Assembly (NCBI GenBank): GCA_017417465.1
Contig: JAFPZD010000014.1
Span: 62,001 to 126,000, forward strand
Source of the DNA: Prevotella sp.
GTDB taxonomy: Bacteria; Bacteroidota; Bacteroidia; Bacteroidales; Bacteroidaceae
DNA length: 64,000 nucleotides
Reading direction: 5' to 3'
Shown here: positions 6,722 to 15,463 of the stretch, one piece after another
Layout of the letters: each line of letters begins with the position of its first letter
How positions within the stretch are numbered: position 1 is the first letter of the stretch
Position numbers and translations under genes: made by a program
Notes under the pieces: generated by a model
The model's input: the letters and a program-made list of their open reading frames with translations, nothing else
What the model was told of the DNA's origin: nothing
The model's database searches: none

Positions 6722-9280
6722 ATGGAGAAGAAACTGAAACTTGCAGTGATGGCACTCTGCTGTGCACCGGCACTATGGGCCCAGGACGTGGTTGACTCCC
6801 TGGCCGTAGACGTGCAGACGGAGCAGGCCTTCACCTTCACTGAGGCGCAGCTGGGCGAGGACGACGACGTGACGCAGAACGTCACCATCATCTCCTCAAA
6901 CCGCAACGCCTATGCCAGCCAAGTGGGCTACCGCTTCTCGGCTGCGCGGTTCAAGTACCGTGCCTTCGGGTCGAAGTACAACGACATCTACATCAACGGC
7001 AACCCCGTCAACGACGCCGAGCGTGGCGAGTTCCGCTACTCGTTCGTCGGTGGCCTGAACAACCAGACACGTTCGCAGGAGGCATCGCTGCCCTTCGAGG
7101 ACAACGCCTTCTCGATGGCGGGCATGGGTGGTTCGAACAACTACAACTTCCGTCCCTCAAGCTTTGCCACGGGCCAGCGCCTGTCGGTGGCGGGTGCCAA
7201 CCGTAACTACACCACCCGCTTGATGTACACCTATAACACCGGTGTCCGCGAGGACGGATGGGCCTTCAGCGGCTCGCTCACCTATCGCTGGGCAAGCATG
7301 GGGACGGCCTACATCGACGGCACGTTCTACAATGCCCTGAGCTACTTCGTCGGCGCCGAGAAGCTTATCAACGACCAGCACTCCCTGTCGCTCGTCACCT
7401 GGGGCAACCCCACGGAGCGCGGCGCACAGTCGGCTTCGACCGATGAGATGTACTGGATTGCCAACTCTAACTTCTACAATCCCAACTGGGGCTTCCAGGA
7501 CGGCAAGAAGCGCACCTCGCGTGTCGTCCACGACTTTGCACCGGCAGCCCTGCTGACATGGGACTGGAAGATGAATCCCGAGACAAAGCTCACCACCTCG
7601 CTGCTCGGCAAGTACTCGATGTACAGCAGCTCGCGCCTGAACTACAACAACTCGACCAATCCGTCGCCCGACTACTACTCGCTGATGCCGTCGTACTACT
7701 ACGACGTGTGGGCACCCTTCAACGGCGACCAGTCGAGCACCGCCTTGGCCAACTGGCAGACGGCCTTCGGCTACCTGTCGGCATCGGAAGAGAACCGTCA
7801 GATCAACTGGGACCGCCTCTATTATTCTAATAAGGTGGCATCGCTGCAGGGCGCCGACGCCATGTACTACCTGCAGGCCTATCACGACGACCAGCTGTCG
7901 CTGTCGCTGAGCAGCTATCTCGACAAGACGCTCAACAGCCACTCGTCGCTCCATGCCGGCTTGCAGCTCTCGGCTAACAACGGCCTGCACTACCAGACGA
8001 TGGAGGACCTCCTGGGTGCCTCCCACTTCCGCAATGTCAACACCTACGTTGTGGGCACCTATGCTGAGGGTTCCGACCAGGTGCAGTACGACATGCGCAA
8101 TCCCAACAAGATGGTCAAAGAAGGCGATCGCTTCGGCTACGACTACAACATCCTCGTCAACAAGGCACAGGCCTGGGCTGGCTACACCACCGACCTGGGG
8201 CGCGCCCACCTCTTCCTGAACGGACGTCTCTCGGGCACCACCATGCAGCGCGATGGTAAGATGCAGAACGGACTGGCTCCCGAGAACTCGTACGGCAAGA
8301 GCAAGACTGCCAAGTTCCTCGACGGTGGTGGCAAGGCCGGTCTCCACTTCAACATCGGTCACGGCAACGTCATCGTTCTCGGTGCCGGCTACGAGTGGAA
8401 GGCTCCGACGGCACGCACCGCCTTCAGCGCTCCGCAGATTAACAACGACTTCGCCGTGAACCTGAAGAACGAGAAGGTCTTCTCGTCTGAGTTCGGCTAC
8501 CAGCTGCAGACGCCTTGGTTGCATGCCAACCTGAATGCCTACTTCAGCCGTCTGACCGACGTCACCGAATACTCGATGGCCTACAGCGACGTGGCCCACT
8601 CGTTCAGCTACATCTCGCTGACGGGCATCAACAAGGAGTACTACGGCGTGGAGCTGGGCATGAACATTAAGCTCAACGACGTGCTCAACATCAAGGCGCT
8701 GGGAACCATCAGCGAGGCTAAGTACACCAACAATGCCAACGTGCGCTACATGCTCTCAGAGGATGGGCGCTACACTGACGACATCTGCGTCAACAAGGAC
8801 ATGCGCGAGGGTGGCACACCGCTCACGGCAGCCAGCCTCGACCTGAGCTACCACGCCAATGGCTGGTTCATCGACCTCATTGGTAACTATTACGACCGTA
8901 TCTACCTCTACTATTCGCCCATCACCCGCTACTACAGCGATCTGCCCGACAAGGACAACGACGGCGTGCGCGAGTTCTACGACCAGCAGACGGGCGAGTG
9001 GTACATGCCACAGTCGCAGGCCAAGGGTAAGGGTGGATTCATGCTCGACGCCTCCATCGGTAAGAGCATCTACCTGCCCCACGGACGCCGCATGAGCATT
9101 AACCTCATGCTGACCAACATCCTGAACAATGTGCGCATCGTCACCGGTGGTATGGAGCAGAACCGACGCGACAAGGACGAGAAGGGCGACGACATCCGCA
9201 CCTACTCCTTTGTCGACAGTCCCAAGAAGTTCTATGCCAACGGCACCAACGGCATGCTTATCGTTACCTATAACTTCTAA
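6722..9280 (+). CDS. TonB-dependent receptor-like outer-membrane protein
   Basis: 852 residues from the ATG at 6722 (signal peptide MEKKLKLAVMALCCAPALWAQ), picked over an open extension of 97 codons because the promoter at 6652-6682 lies inside that extension. A short plug-like region follows (about residues 40-140, with NVTIISSNRNAYASQ and DIYINGNPVND), and the rest is rich in alternating aromatic beta strands up to a C-terminal YNF typical of outer-membrane barrels. There is no carboxypeptidase-like or STN domain, so it is not a SusC. It heads an operon with two lipoproteins carrying OB-fold/DUF5689-like domains (12 bp and 26 bp gaps). Such lipoproteins could present a ligand to the barrel; the ligand is unknown, nucleic acid being one possibility from the nearby nucleases. 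Confidence 0.8.
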   Translation: MEKKLKLAVMALCCAPALWAQDVVDSLAVDVQTEQAFTFTEAQLGEDDDVTQNVTIISSNRNAYASQVGYRFSAARFKYRAFGSKYNDIYINGNPVNDAERGEFRYSFVGGLNNQTRSQEASLPFEDNAFSMAGMGGSNNYNFRPSSFATGQRLSVAGANRNYTTRLMYTYNTGVREDGWAFSGSLTYRWASMGTAYIDGTFYNALSYFVGAEKLINDQHSLSLVTWGNPTERGAQSASTDEMYWIANSNFYNPNWGFQDGKKRTSRVVHDFAPAALLTWDWKMNPETKLTTSLLGKYSMYSSSRLNYNNSTNPSPDYYSLMPSYYYDVWAPFNGDQSSTALANWQTAFGYLSASEENRQINWDRLYYSNKVASLQGADAMYYLQAYHDDQLSLSLSSYLDKTLNSHSSLHAGLQLSANNGLHYQTMEDLLGASHFRNVNTYVVGTYAEGSDQVQYDMRNPNKMVKEGDRFGYDYNILVNKAQAWAGYTTDLGRAHLFLNGRLSGTTMQRDGKMQNGLAPENSYGKSKTAKFLDGGGKAGLHFNIGHGNVIVLGAGYEWKAPTARTAFSAPQINNDFAVNLKNEKVFSSEFGYQLQTPWLHANLNAYFSRLTDVTEYSMAYSDVAHSFSYISLTGINKEYYGVELGMNIKLNDVLNIKALGTISEAKYTNNANVRYMLSEDGRYTDDICVNKDMREGGTPLTAASLDLSYHANGWFIDLIGNYYDRIYLYYSPITRYYSDLPDKDNDGVREFYDQQTGEWYMPQSQAKGKGGFMLDASIGKSIYLPHGRRMSINLMLTNILNNVRIVTGGMEQNRRDKDEKGDDIRTYSFVDSPKKFYANGTNGMLIVTYNF

Positions 9281-9292
9281 ATACTTTGAGCT

Positions 9293-10168
9293 ATGACTAT
9301 CAACACCATTAAAACATATCTGTCTGGCCTTCTCGTAAGCTGCAACATTGTTGCAGCCCTCACCCTCGCCGCCACCTTCGGTCTCACCGCCTGTCAGGAT
9401 GGCGACTGGGACGAGCCGACCTTTGCCGAGACACCTTACGGCAACAATGCCCTCACCGAGGAGGGACTGGTCACCATCGCCCAGCTGAAGGCTGATCCAG
9501 ACTATGCCAGTGCCTTCAAGAACAACAAGAGCAAGAAGGTTGAGAAAGTGCTGAAAATCAAGGGCCGCGTCACCGGCAACGACCTTGGGGGCAACCTCTA
9601 CAAGCAGTTCGCACTGCAGGACGAGACGGGCGCCATCATCGTTGCCGTCAACCAGGGTGGCATCAATGGCTACCTGGCCGAGGGGCAGGAGGTGCTCATC
9701 GACATGCAGGGCCTCTACGTTGGTGGCTACGGTGGACAGGCTGAGATTGGCACACCTTACAACGGTAGCATCGGACGCATGTCGAAGGACCTGTGGGCTA
9801 CGCACTTCAAGATCGTGGGCGGTCTGCAGAACGTCAACCCGAACGCCATACAGCCCGTCAACTTCGACGACATCAAGGGCAACATGGACAATGCCGGCAT
9901 GCTCGTCACCCTGAAGGGCGTCCACTTCTCTGCTGCCAACGGCACGCGCACGCTCATCGACGGGGCAGCCTCTGGTGGCAACTACTTCAGCCAGCAGCTG
10001 CGCGAGTATGGCTCGAACGTCATCATCCGCACCAGCTCCTACGCCGACTTTGCCGCTATGGTCATGCCGACGAAGGCTGTCAACCTCACGGGTATTGCCA
10101 CGCGCTTCAACTCCACGTGGCAGATCATGATTCGCAAGACCAGCGACATCGAGATAATTGAGAATTGA
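9293..10168 (+). CDS. DUF5689 domain lipoprotein
   Basis: 291 residues. The signal peptide ends at a lipobox (GLTAC, Cys near residue 34), so the protein is an outer-membrane or periplasmic lipoprotein. After a short acidic linker, ALTEEGLVTIAQLKADPDY leads into a DUF5689-type region with an OB-like barrel: KIKGRVTGND, NLYKQFALQDETGAIIV, LAEGQEVLIDMQGL. OB barrels commonly bind nucleic acids or oligosaccharides. The gene lies 12 bp behind the TonB receptor and 26 bp ahead of a second OB-type lipoprotein, a layout resembling a receptor with accessory surface lipoproteins. The domain name is recognised from pattern; its ligand is not known. Confidence 0.8.
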   Translation: MTINTIKTYLSGLLVSCNIVAALTLAATFGLTACQDGDWDEPTFAETPYGNNALTEEGLVTIAQLKADPDYASAFKNNKSKKVEKVLKIKGRVTGNDLGGNLYKQFALQDETGAIIVAVNQGGINGYLAEGQEVLIDMQGLYVGGYGGQAEIGTPYNGSIGRMSKDLWATHFKIVGGLQNVNPNAIQPVNFDDIKGNMDNAGMLVTLKGVHFSAANGTRTLIDGAASGGNYFSQQLREYGSNVIIRTSSYADFAAMVMPTKAVNLTGIATRFNSTWQIMIRKTSDIEIIEN

Positions 10169-10194
10169 TAATTGACAATTAAATAATAAAAGAT

Positions 10195-11964
10195 ATGAAG
10201 AAACTATTCAGCAAACTGATGCTTGTGGCCATGGCGGCCATGACATTCACGGCCTGTGAGGACGTGCCCGAACCCTATCCCGTCCCACAGCCCACACCCG
10301 AAGAGGAGATAACCTACAAGGGCAGCGGAACCCTCGAGAGTCCCTACACCTGCGACGACGTCATCAAGTATGTGCAGTCGCTCGACGGCGAAGAGTCGGA
10401 GAACGAGGTTTACGTCAAAGGTATTGTTACGGAGGTCACCGAGGAGTTTACTACGAACTTCGGCAACGGTACGTTCAAGATGTCCGACGATGGTGCTCCC
10501 GCCAATGAGTTCACCGCCTACCGCGTGCTCTATCTTGGCAACAAGAAGTACAGCAGTGGTAAAACGCAAGTGAAGGCCGGCGACGAGGTCATCGTCTGCG
10601 GACGCGTGGTCAACTATCGTGGCAATACACCTGAGACCGTGCAGAACACGGGTTACCTCTACTCGCTCAACGGTGTCACCGAGGGTGGCGGTGGTGGTGA
10701 GCAGCCAAAGGGTGAGCCTAAGGGTGACGGTACGTTGCAGAACCCCTTCAACGCTACTGCAGCTAACGCCTACGCCAGTGCACTCGCTGCTGATGCCAAG
10801 AGCGACAAGGACATCTACGTCAAGGGTAAGATTATTTCTATCGATGACAAGAACCAATTCAGTACGCAGTATGGCAACTGCACGTTCTACATCTCTGACG
10901 ATGGCACCGAGGCTGGCGACAAGTTCTATGTCTTCCGCACCCTCTATCTGGGCAATGTGAAGTACACCAGCGGCACACTGCCCAAGGCAGGCGACGAGGT
11001 TATCATCTGTGGCAAGGTGACTAACTTCAAGGGCAATACTCCAGAAACGGTACAAAACGAGAGCTATATCTACTCGCTCAACGGTGAGACGGGTGGCGGA
11101 CAGCAGCAGGAGACGAAGGTCGTGGGCTCCATCGACCAGCCCGTTACTACGACGGATGCCGTTAAGGTCATTGAAAAGCTCTCTGACGGAGCCACCACCG
11201 AGGAGTATTACTATGTCAAGGGAGTCGTCACCAGCATCAAGACCTCGGCAGCCGACATTTCGAAGTACAAGAACATCGACTACTTCATTGCCGATGAGGC
11301 AGGCTCGAACTATGTTCTGCAGATTTTCCGTGGTAAGAACCTCGACAACACCGACTTTACGTCTGCCGACCAGTTGCAGGTGGGCGACGAGGTCATCGTC
11401 TATGGTCAGCTGATGAAGTATGTCAATGACTCTGGCGTCATTCCTGAGATGGCACAGGGCAACTACCTCGTCAAGCGTAACGGCAGCACCGAGGGCGGTG
11501 GCGGTGGTGACACCCCGCAGCCAGGTGGTGAGGTTGGTGAGATTGACGGCAACACCATCACTGCTGCCATGAGTGCATGGGGACTTGAGGACAAGACTGA
11601 CCTTACGACGCTGAAGCTTAAGGATGGCACCACGCTGACCTTCGCCCAAAACGAGGGTAGGAACAAGCCAATGTACTACGCAGGCGACTCGTCGGCACGC
11701 ATCTATGCGCTCAACTCTGTGAAAGTCTCTTCTGACAAGGCTATCACGCAGGTGGTGCTCACTTGTGTTAACAAGGACTACGTAGGCAACGAGACGCTCA
11801 AGGCTGAAGTGACTGACAGCTCCGTGCAGGTGTTCAAGGCTGACACCCAAGTCACCTTCTCTGGCTTCAACGGCAATGCCATCAACATCATCAACGACCA
11901 CACGGGCAACAGTGGTGGCACGCAGCTCCGCATCGTCAGCATCCAAATCACCTACGCCGAGTAA
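10195..11964 (+). CDS. Lipoprotein with three OB-fold-like repeats
   Basis: 589 residues with a lipobox (FTAC, Cys near residue 21). Three homologous modules are visible at about residues 60-155, 190-290 and 320-420. Each runs VKGxVxx, a middle FxxSDDG or FIADEAG block, then a GDEVIVxGxV strand, with NTPETVQN in the first two and Gly-rich linkers (GGGGG) between modules. The C-terminal 150 residues form a different beta-rich domain ending IVSIQITYAE. The modules resemble those of DUF5689/DUF6359-type proteins with OB topology. It is the last gene of the receptor operon and runs into a strong hairpin. Probably surface-exposed and ligand-binding; the ligand is unassigned. Confidence 0.75.
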   Translation: MKKLFSKLMLVAMAAMTFTACEDVPEPYPVPQPTPEEEITYKGSGTLESPYTCDDVIKYVQSLDGEESENEVYVKGIVTEVTEEFTTNFGNGTFKMSDDGAPANEFTAYRVLYLGNKKYSSGKTQVKAGDEVIVCGRVVNYRGNTPETVQNTGYLYSLNGVTEGGGGGEQPKGEPKGDGTLQNPFNATAANAYASALAADAKSDKDIYVKGKIISIDDKNQFSTQYGNCTFYISDDGTEAGDKFYVFRTLYLGNVKYTSGTLPKAGDEVIICGKVTNFKGNTPETVQNESYIYSLNGETGGGQQQETKVVGSIDQPVTTTDAVKVIEKLSDGATTEEYYYVKGVVTSIKTSAADISKYKNIDYFIADEAGSNYVLQIFRGKNLDNTDFTSADQLQVGDEVIVYGQLMKYVNDSGVIPEMAQGNYLVKRNGSTEGGGGGDTPQPGGEVGEIDGNTITAAMSAWGLEDKTDLTTLKLKDGTTLTFAQNEGRNKPMYYAGDSSARIYALNSVKVSSDKAITQVVLTCVNKDYVGNETLKAEVTDSSVQVFKADTQVTFSGFNGNAINIINDHTGNSGGTQLRIVSIQITYAE

Positions 11965-11991
11965 TCTCTCCCCGTAGCATGAAGTAACAGC

Positions 11992-12026
11992 AATGACGGC
12001 TCGCCAAACTTGGCGGGCCGTCATTG
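11992..12026. terminator. Bidirectional terminator hairpin
   Basis: aatgacggc...cgccaa and its complement ttggcg...gccgtcatt form a long stem between the convergent lipoprotein and RAYT genes. The RAYT stop codon (12021-12023) lies inside the right arm. Confidence 0.75.
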
Positions 12027-13286
12027 TTGCTGTTCGCAGATGAGCCTTGCCATCTCGTTCAGTGCCAAGCATTGGTCACGGCGGATGGTCGTTTGCTCGT
12101 TGTGGTGTTCCCACGGGGCAAGGATGAGCATCTGACCACGGGCGCAGGCATCAAATAGCCTTCCGCCAGGCTTCTCCTTTTCTCCGAAGCCGTTCTCACG
12201 GAGGTAGATGACGGGGAAGCCTTCCTTGTAGATGGCGTTCATGATGTCCTTCTCGCCTTGTGAGATGGTGGGGGAAACGAAGACGGCGCCGCGTTTCCCT
12301 GCGGTTATCGCTGCCTCGGTCTTTGCCTGAAGTGCTTCGGGGGTGATGCTTCGGGAGCACTGCACCTGAATCTTCTCCGGGTAGTCGAGCAGGAACAGGT
12401 TGCCCATGGCCTCGAAGGTCAGGCCGGCATAGGTCACACGGTGGTGGATGCGGAAGAACTCCGGGTGAGCACGCTTCACCAACAGCCGCCGGGGGTTGTC
12501 GCGGAGGTAGGCCTTCCATTTGTCCAAGGTGCTGTAGTTATGGAGGATGCGGTCGTTGTAGCCTTTCTCCCAGAGCAGGCCGGCGGCTTTGGGGGAGGCG
12601 GGCCGCGACGATGTCGCGGCATACGAGGAAGGCTGGGCAGAAGGAGCAGGGAATGCCGTGGGGATGCCTGCCGTTGCTTCCTTGGGCGGGAATACCGCGG
12701 GGATGCCTGTCGTCGCTTCCTTGGGCGGGAATGCCGTGGGTATGCCTGCCGCCGCTTCTTTTGGCGGGAATGCCGCGGGGATGCCTGCCGTCGCTTCCTT
12801 GGGCGGGAATGCTGCGGGGATGCCTGCTGCCGCGGTCTGTATCTGGCCTTCCCTCGTAGGCTGCGACATCGTCGCAGCAGGGAACAGCCGCCTGTACGCC
12901 TTGTTGCAGCCCGCCTTGAACCCGCGTATCACCTGCCCCAGATGGATCTCCCCCGCCTCCCGGAAGTAAAGGATGCCATGCAGGTGGTCGGGCATTACCT
13001 GCAGCGCGACGACTGCCACCTGCGGATAGTAGCTGCTGATGCTCCACCACGCCTCACGCACGGCGTCGCCCAGCTCCGTCAGCTGCACATGCGGACAGTC
13101 GGCGCTCCCTTCAGCCGCCTCTGCTCTCCCCACGATGCTTCCCAGCAGTGAGCGCCGTCCCTCTACTGCCATCGTCACCATATAAAAACACGCTTGTGTG
13201 TAGTCATGTTCATCGTCCCGTCTTTTCATCGTCGGCACCTTCTTGCCGGCGTACTTTTGGCGCTCTTGTCGTTGCCTTTCGTCCAT
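12021..13286 (-). CDS. REP-associated tyrosine transposase (RAYT, Y1/IS200-like) with C-terminal Rossmann-like domain
   Basis: 421 residues from the ATG at 13286, the first after the minus-strand promoter at 13308-13315. The HUH motif appears as MPDHLHGILYF near residue 110 and the catalytic Tyr lies in LLWEKGYNDRIL near residue 228, so the single-strand DNA nicking and joining site looks complete. Between them (about residues 150-212) is an expanded array of a 13-residue unit, GIPAAFPPKEATA and variants. A C-terminal region (GAVFVSPTISQGEKDIMNAI, RLFDACARGQMLILAPW) looks like a Rossmann or DprA-like domain. RAYTs act on short palindromic repeats; there is no IS-type partner gene here. Likely domesticated or single-copy, in a window rich in palindromic repeats. 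Confidence 0.85.
   Translation of the reverse strand: MDERQRQERQKYAGKKVPTMKRRDDEHDYTQACFYMVTMAVEGRRSLLGSIVGRAEAAEGSADCPHVQLTELGDAVREAWWSISSYYPQVAVVALQVMPDHLHGILYFREAGEIHLGQVIRGFKAGCNKAYRRLFPAATMSQPTREGQIQTAAAGIPAAFPPKEATAGIPAAFPPKEAAAGIPTAFPPKEATTGIPAVFPPKEATAGIPTAFPAPSAQPSSYAATSSRPASPKAAGLLWEKGYNDRILHNYSTLDKWKAYLRDNPRRLLVKRAHPEFFRIHHRVTYAGLTFEAMGNLFLLDYPEKIQVQCSRSITPEALQAKTEAAITAGKRGAVFVSPTISQGEKDIMNAIYKEGFPVIYLRENGFGEKEKPGGRLFDACARGQMLILAPWEHHNEQTTIRRDQCLALNEMARLICEQQQ
12650..12836. repeat. 39-bp coding tandem repeat inside the RAYT gene
   Basis: About five copies of a 39-bp unit encode GIPAAFPPKEATA, GIPAAFPPKEAAA, GIPTAFPPKEATT, GIPAVFPPKEATA and a partial copy. The array lies between the HUH motif and the catalytic Tyr. 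Confidence 0.9.
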
Positions 13287-13307
13287 CGTTTCTCTGCTTT
13301 TTGCCTG

Positions 13308-13386
13308 CAAAGTTACTAAAAAAAGCGAATTAAGAGCAAAAACGCACCGAAAAGTTTGTTGGAATGGAAAAAAGTTCGTACCTTTG
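13308..13386. promoter_or_regulatory. Divergent promoters of the RAYT and L31 genes
   Basis: TAACTTTG on the minus strand at 13308-13315 (22 bp before the RAYT ATG) and TACCTTTG followed by GCAGC on the plus strand at 13379-13386 (38 bp before the L31 ATG). Confidence 0.7.
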
Positions 13387-13424
13387 CAGCCCGAATTTAT
13401 TATCAACAACAATTAGGAAAAGAA

Positions 13425-13679
13425 ATGAAAAAAGGAATTCACCCCGACAACTATCGCCCCGTCGTGTTCAAGGACATGTCCAACGGCGATATGTTCCTTA
13501 CGAAGTCCACGGCAAAGAGTAACGAGACAGTGGAATTCGAAGGCGAGACTTACCCAGTGATCAAAGTTGAAATCTCGAGCACCTCTCACCCCTTCTACAC
13601 CGGTAAGAGCAAGCTCGTCGACACCGCCGGACGTGTCGATAAGTTCATGAGCCGCTACGGTAAGGCTGCGAAGAAATAA
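13425..13679 (+). CDS. rpmE2: 50S ribosomal protein L31 type B
   Basis: 84 residues starting [18 protein letters not shown] and ending [16 protein letters not shown]. The [10 protein letters not shown] start, the [11 protein letters not shown] block and the GRVDKF end are characteristic of L31. The protein lacks the paired CxxC zinc ligands of type A L31, so it is the type B form often favoured under zinc limitation. The ATG at 13425 is chosen because the -7 element at 13379-13386 lies downstream of an earlier in-frame start. It is a single-gene unit followed by a strong hairpin at 13711-13756. Confidence 0.96.
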   Translation: MKKGIHPDNYRPVVFKDMSNGDMFLTKSTAKSNETVEFEGETYPVIKVEISSTSHPFYTGKSKLVDTAGRVDKFMSRYGKAAKK

Positions 13680-13710
13680 GATACAGACTCACTGAATAAC
13701 GAAAGATGAG

Positions 13711-13756
13711 AAGGTGCGTTCAAGGTAGTTGCATATACCTTGTACGCACCTTTGTC
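13711..13756 (+). terminator. Intrinsic terminator after rpmE2
   Basis: aaggtgcgt...caaggta pairs with tataccttg...acgcacctt, giving a long stem whose 3' arm runs into tttgtctt. It lies 31 bp after the L31 stop. Confidence 0.8.
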
Positions 13757-13772
13757 TTAACAGACCAACAGC

Positions 13773-14729
13773 ATGAAACTTTTCCCCAGACTGCTTCTTG
13801 CGGCACTGCTGCTCGTCCCGCTGCTGACTGCCTGTGAAGATGACGACAAGCTGCCGAAGGCTAACGACAACGGCCTCTCAGATGCTGAGAACACCAACCG
13901 CAATACGGCCGACCCTACTTCCGATTACGCCCGCTTGGAACTGCCACACCTGAAGGGCGATGCGCAGAGTGTCGTGCTGGTGCGCCGTGTGCCAAACTTC
14001 GGCATCAACTACATCATCGAGTACGACACGCAGAAGCGCTCGCAACGCTGGACGGCCTGGCAGTGGTACAGCGGCAACAGTGGCACGCCCTGGAACCGCA
14101 ACAACTGGGACAAGCAGACCGACAACCCCTGGGCCATGCGTAACCTTCGCGAATACGGGTGGGGCGACCCCTTCCAGCCAGACCCCGACCTGCCTGTCGG
14201 CGTGCGCACTGAGCTTGAGGACTACTACGACAGCGGCTACCAGCGGGGCCACATCTGCGCTTCTGCCGACCGCCTGAACTCCAAGGACGCCAACGAGCAG
14301 ACGTTCTATCTCTCGAACATCATGCCGCAGACTTCCCAGCTTAACAACGGCATCTGGCAGGACATGGAGAACCATGTGCGCAACAAGTGGAACAACAACG
14401 ACTTCCGCCGTGTGCTCTACGTCGTCAAGGGCGGCACCATCGCTGACGACGCCCTGCTTGGCTACACATCCAGTGGCCTGCCCATCCCCAAGTACTTCTT
14501 CATGGCCCTGCTTTGCGAGAGCGATCAGGGACAATACAAGGCGCTCGCCTTCGTTGTGGAGCACTCTGCCCGCAATCAGGGCGGCACCCCGCTGCGCAAC
14601 TACGTTGTCAACATCGACGAGCTGGAGTCGTTGACCGGCATCGACTTCTTCTGCAACCTGCCTGATGCCACTGAGCGCAAGGTGGAGTCGGCCCTGAAGA
14701 GTGATATTGTCAAGGAGTGGAAGCTTTGA
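13773..14729 (+). CDS. Secreted DNA/RNA non-specific endonuclease (NUC1 family) lipoprotein
   Basis: 318 residues. A signal peptide ends at the lipobox LLTAC (Cys near residue 21), so the enzyme is probably anchored to the outer membrane. The catalytic block of the beta-beta-alpha-metal nuclease family is present: YQRGHICASADR with the general base His160, then the metal-ligand region FYLSNIMPQTSQLNNGIW and ENHVRNKW. It would cleave DNA and RNA without sequence preference, with Mg2+. Length and motif order are typical. It lies 2 kb downstream of the TonB receptor/OB-fold lipoprotein operon and in the same orientation, which suggests extracellular nucleic acid breakdown, an inference. Confidence 0.93.
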   Translation: MKLFPRLLLAALLLVPLLTACEDDDKLPKANDNGLSDAENTNRNTADPTSDYARLELPHLKGDAQSVVLVRRVPNFGINYIIEYDTQKRSQRWTAWQWYSGNSGTPWNRNNWDKQTDNPWAMRNLREYGWGDPFQPDPDLPVGVRTELEDYYDSGYQRGHICASADRLNSKDANEQTFYLSNIMPQTSQLNNGIWQDMENHVRNKWNNNDFRRVLYVVKGGTIADDALLGYTSSGLPIPKYFFMALLCESDQGQYKALAFVVEHSARNQGGTPLRNYVVNIDELESLTGIDFFCNLPDATERKVESALKSDIVKEWKL

Positions 14730-14779
14730 CAATAAACTTAAAAAACCGTAATTAGTTTGGCCGTGTGCGTTTTTTTCCG

Positions 14780-14787
14780 TATTTTTG
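14780..14787 (+). promoter_or_regulatory. -7 promoter element of the glutathione peroxidase gene
   Basis: TATTTTTG followed by CCA, 43 bp before the ATG at 14831; matches TAnnTTTG. Confidence 0.55.
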
Positions 14788-14830
14788 CCAAGAAATCTCA
14801 CATTATTTATATTAACGCAAACGAAGAGCA

Positions 14831-15379
14831 ATGAAAACCGTTTATGATTTCACTGTCAAGGACAGAAAAGGTAAGGACGTGTCGCTCCGTGAGTATGCCA
14901 ACGAGGTGCTGCTCATTGTCAACACCGCTACCAAGTGTGGGTTCACCCCCCAGTACGACGAGCTTGAGAAACTCTACGAGAAGTTCCGCGGCGAGGGCTT
15001 CGTCATCCTCGACTTCCCCTGCAACCAGTTTGGCCAGCAGGCTCCCGGCACTGACGAGAGCATCCACGAGTTCTGCAAGCTGAACTTCGGTACCGACTTC
15101 CCACGCTTTAAGAAGGTGAAGGTCAACGGCCCGGATGCCGATCCCCTCTTCCTGTTCCTCGAGTCGCAGAAAGGCTTTGCCGGCTGGGACATGGAGCACC
15201 CCATTGCACACATCCTCGACGACATGCTGTCGAAGGAAGACCCCGACTACGCTCAGAAGCCCGACATCAAGTGGAACTTCACCAAGTTCCTTATCGACAA
15301 GAAGGGACAGGTCGTTGCCCGCTTCGAGCCGACTGAGAAGATTGAAAAGATAGCCCAGCAGATAGCTGAACTGCTTTAA
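14831..15379 (+). CDS. Glutathione peroxidase family thiol peroxidase
   Basis: 182 residues. Reduces hydrogen peroxide and organic hydroperoxides, in bacteria usually with thioredoxin as electron donor. The peroxidatic Cys36 lies in NTATKCGFTPQY, with the family block ILDFPCNQFGQQAPGT (a second Cys there is the likely resolving residue) and the WNFTKFLIDKKG block near the C-terminus that contributes catalytic Trp and Asn. There is no signal peptide, so it acts in the cytosol. It lies 84 bp upstream of trxB on the same strand, which fits thioredoxin-dependent recycling. Confidence 0.94.
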   Translation: MKTVYDFTVKDRKGKDVSLREYANEVLLIVNTATKCGFTPQYDELEKLYEKFRGEGFVILDFPCNQFGQQAPGTDESIHEFCKLNFGTDFPRFKKVKVNGPDADPLFLFLESQKGFAGWDMEHPIAHILDDMLSKEDPDYAQKPDIKWNFTKFLIDKKGQVVARFEPTEKIEKIAQQIAELL

Positions 15380-15463
15380 GTCGGAACCATTTTAACCAAC
15401 CGATCCAACCTTTCACCCTTGTATTGTGTGCCGCGGCTCTGCCGCGGCCCCTTCTTTACTATT

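Noticed and set aside
7157-8599. Long open frame antisense to the TonB receptor
   Set aside because: It mirrors the codon pattern of the receptor gene, has no promoter or recognisable domain, and its composition (Val/His/Arg-rich) is typical of a shadow frame.
10204-12072. 622-codon antisense frame across the OB-fold lipoprotein gene
   Set aside because: It is the reverse of a well-supported lipoprotein gene with clear repeats and lipobox; the antisense product has no domain.
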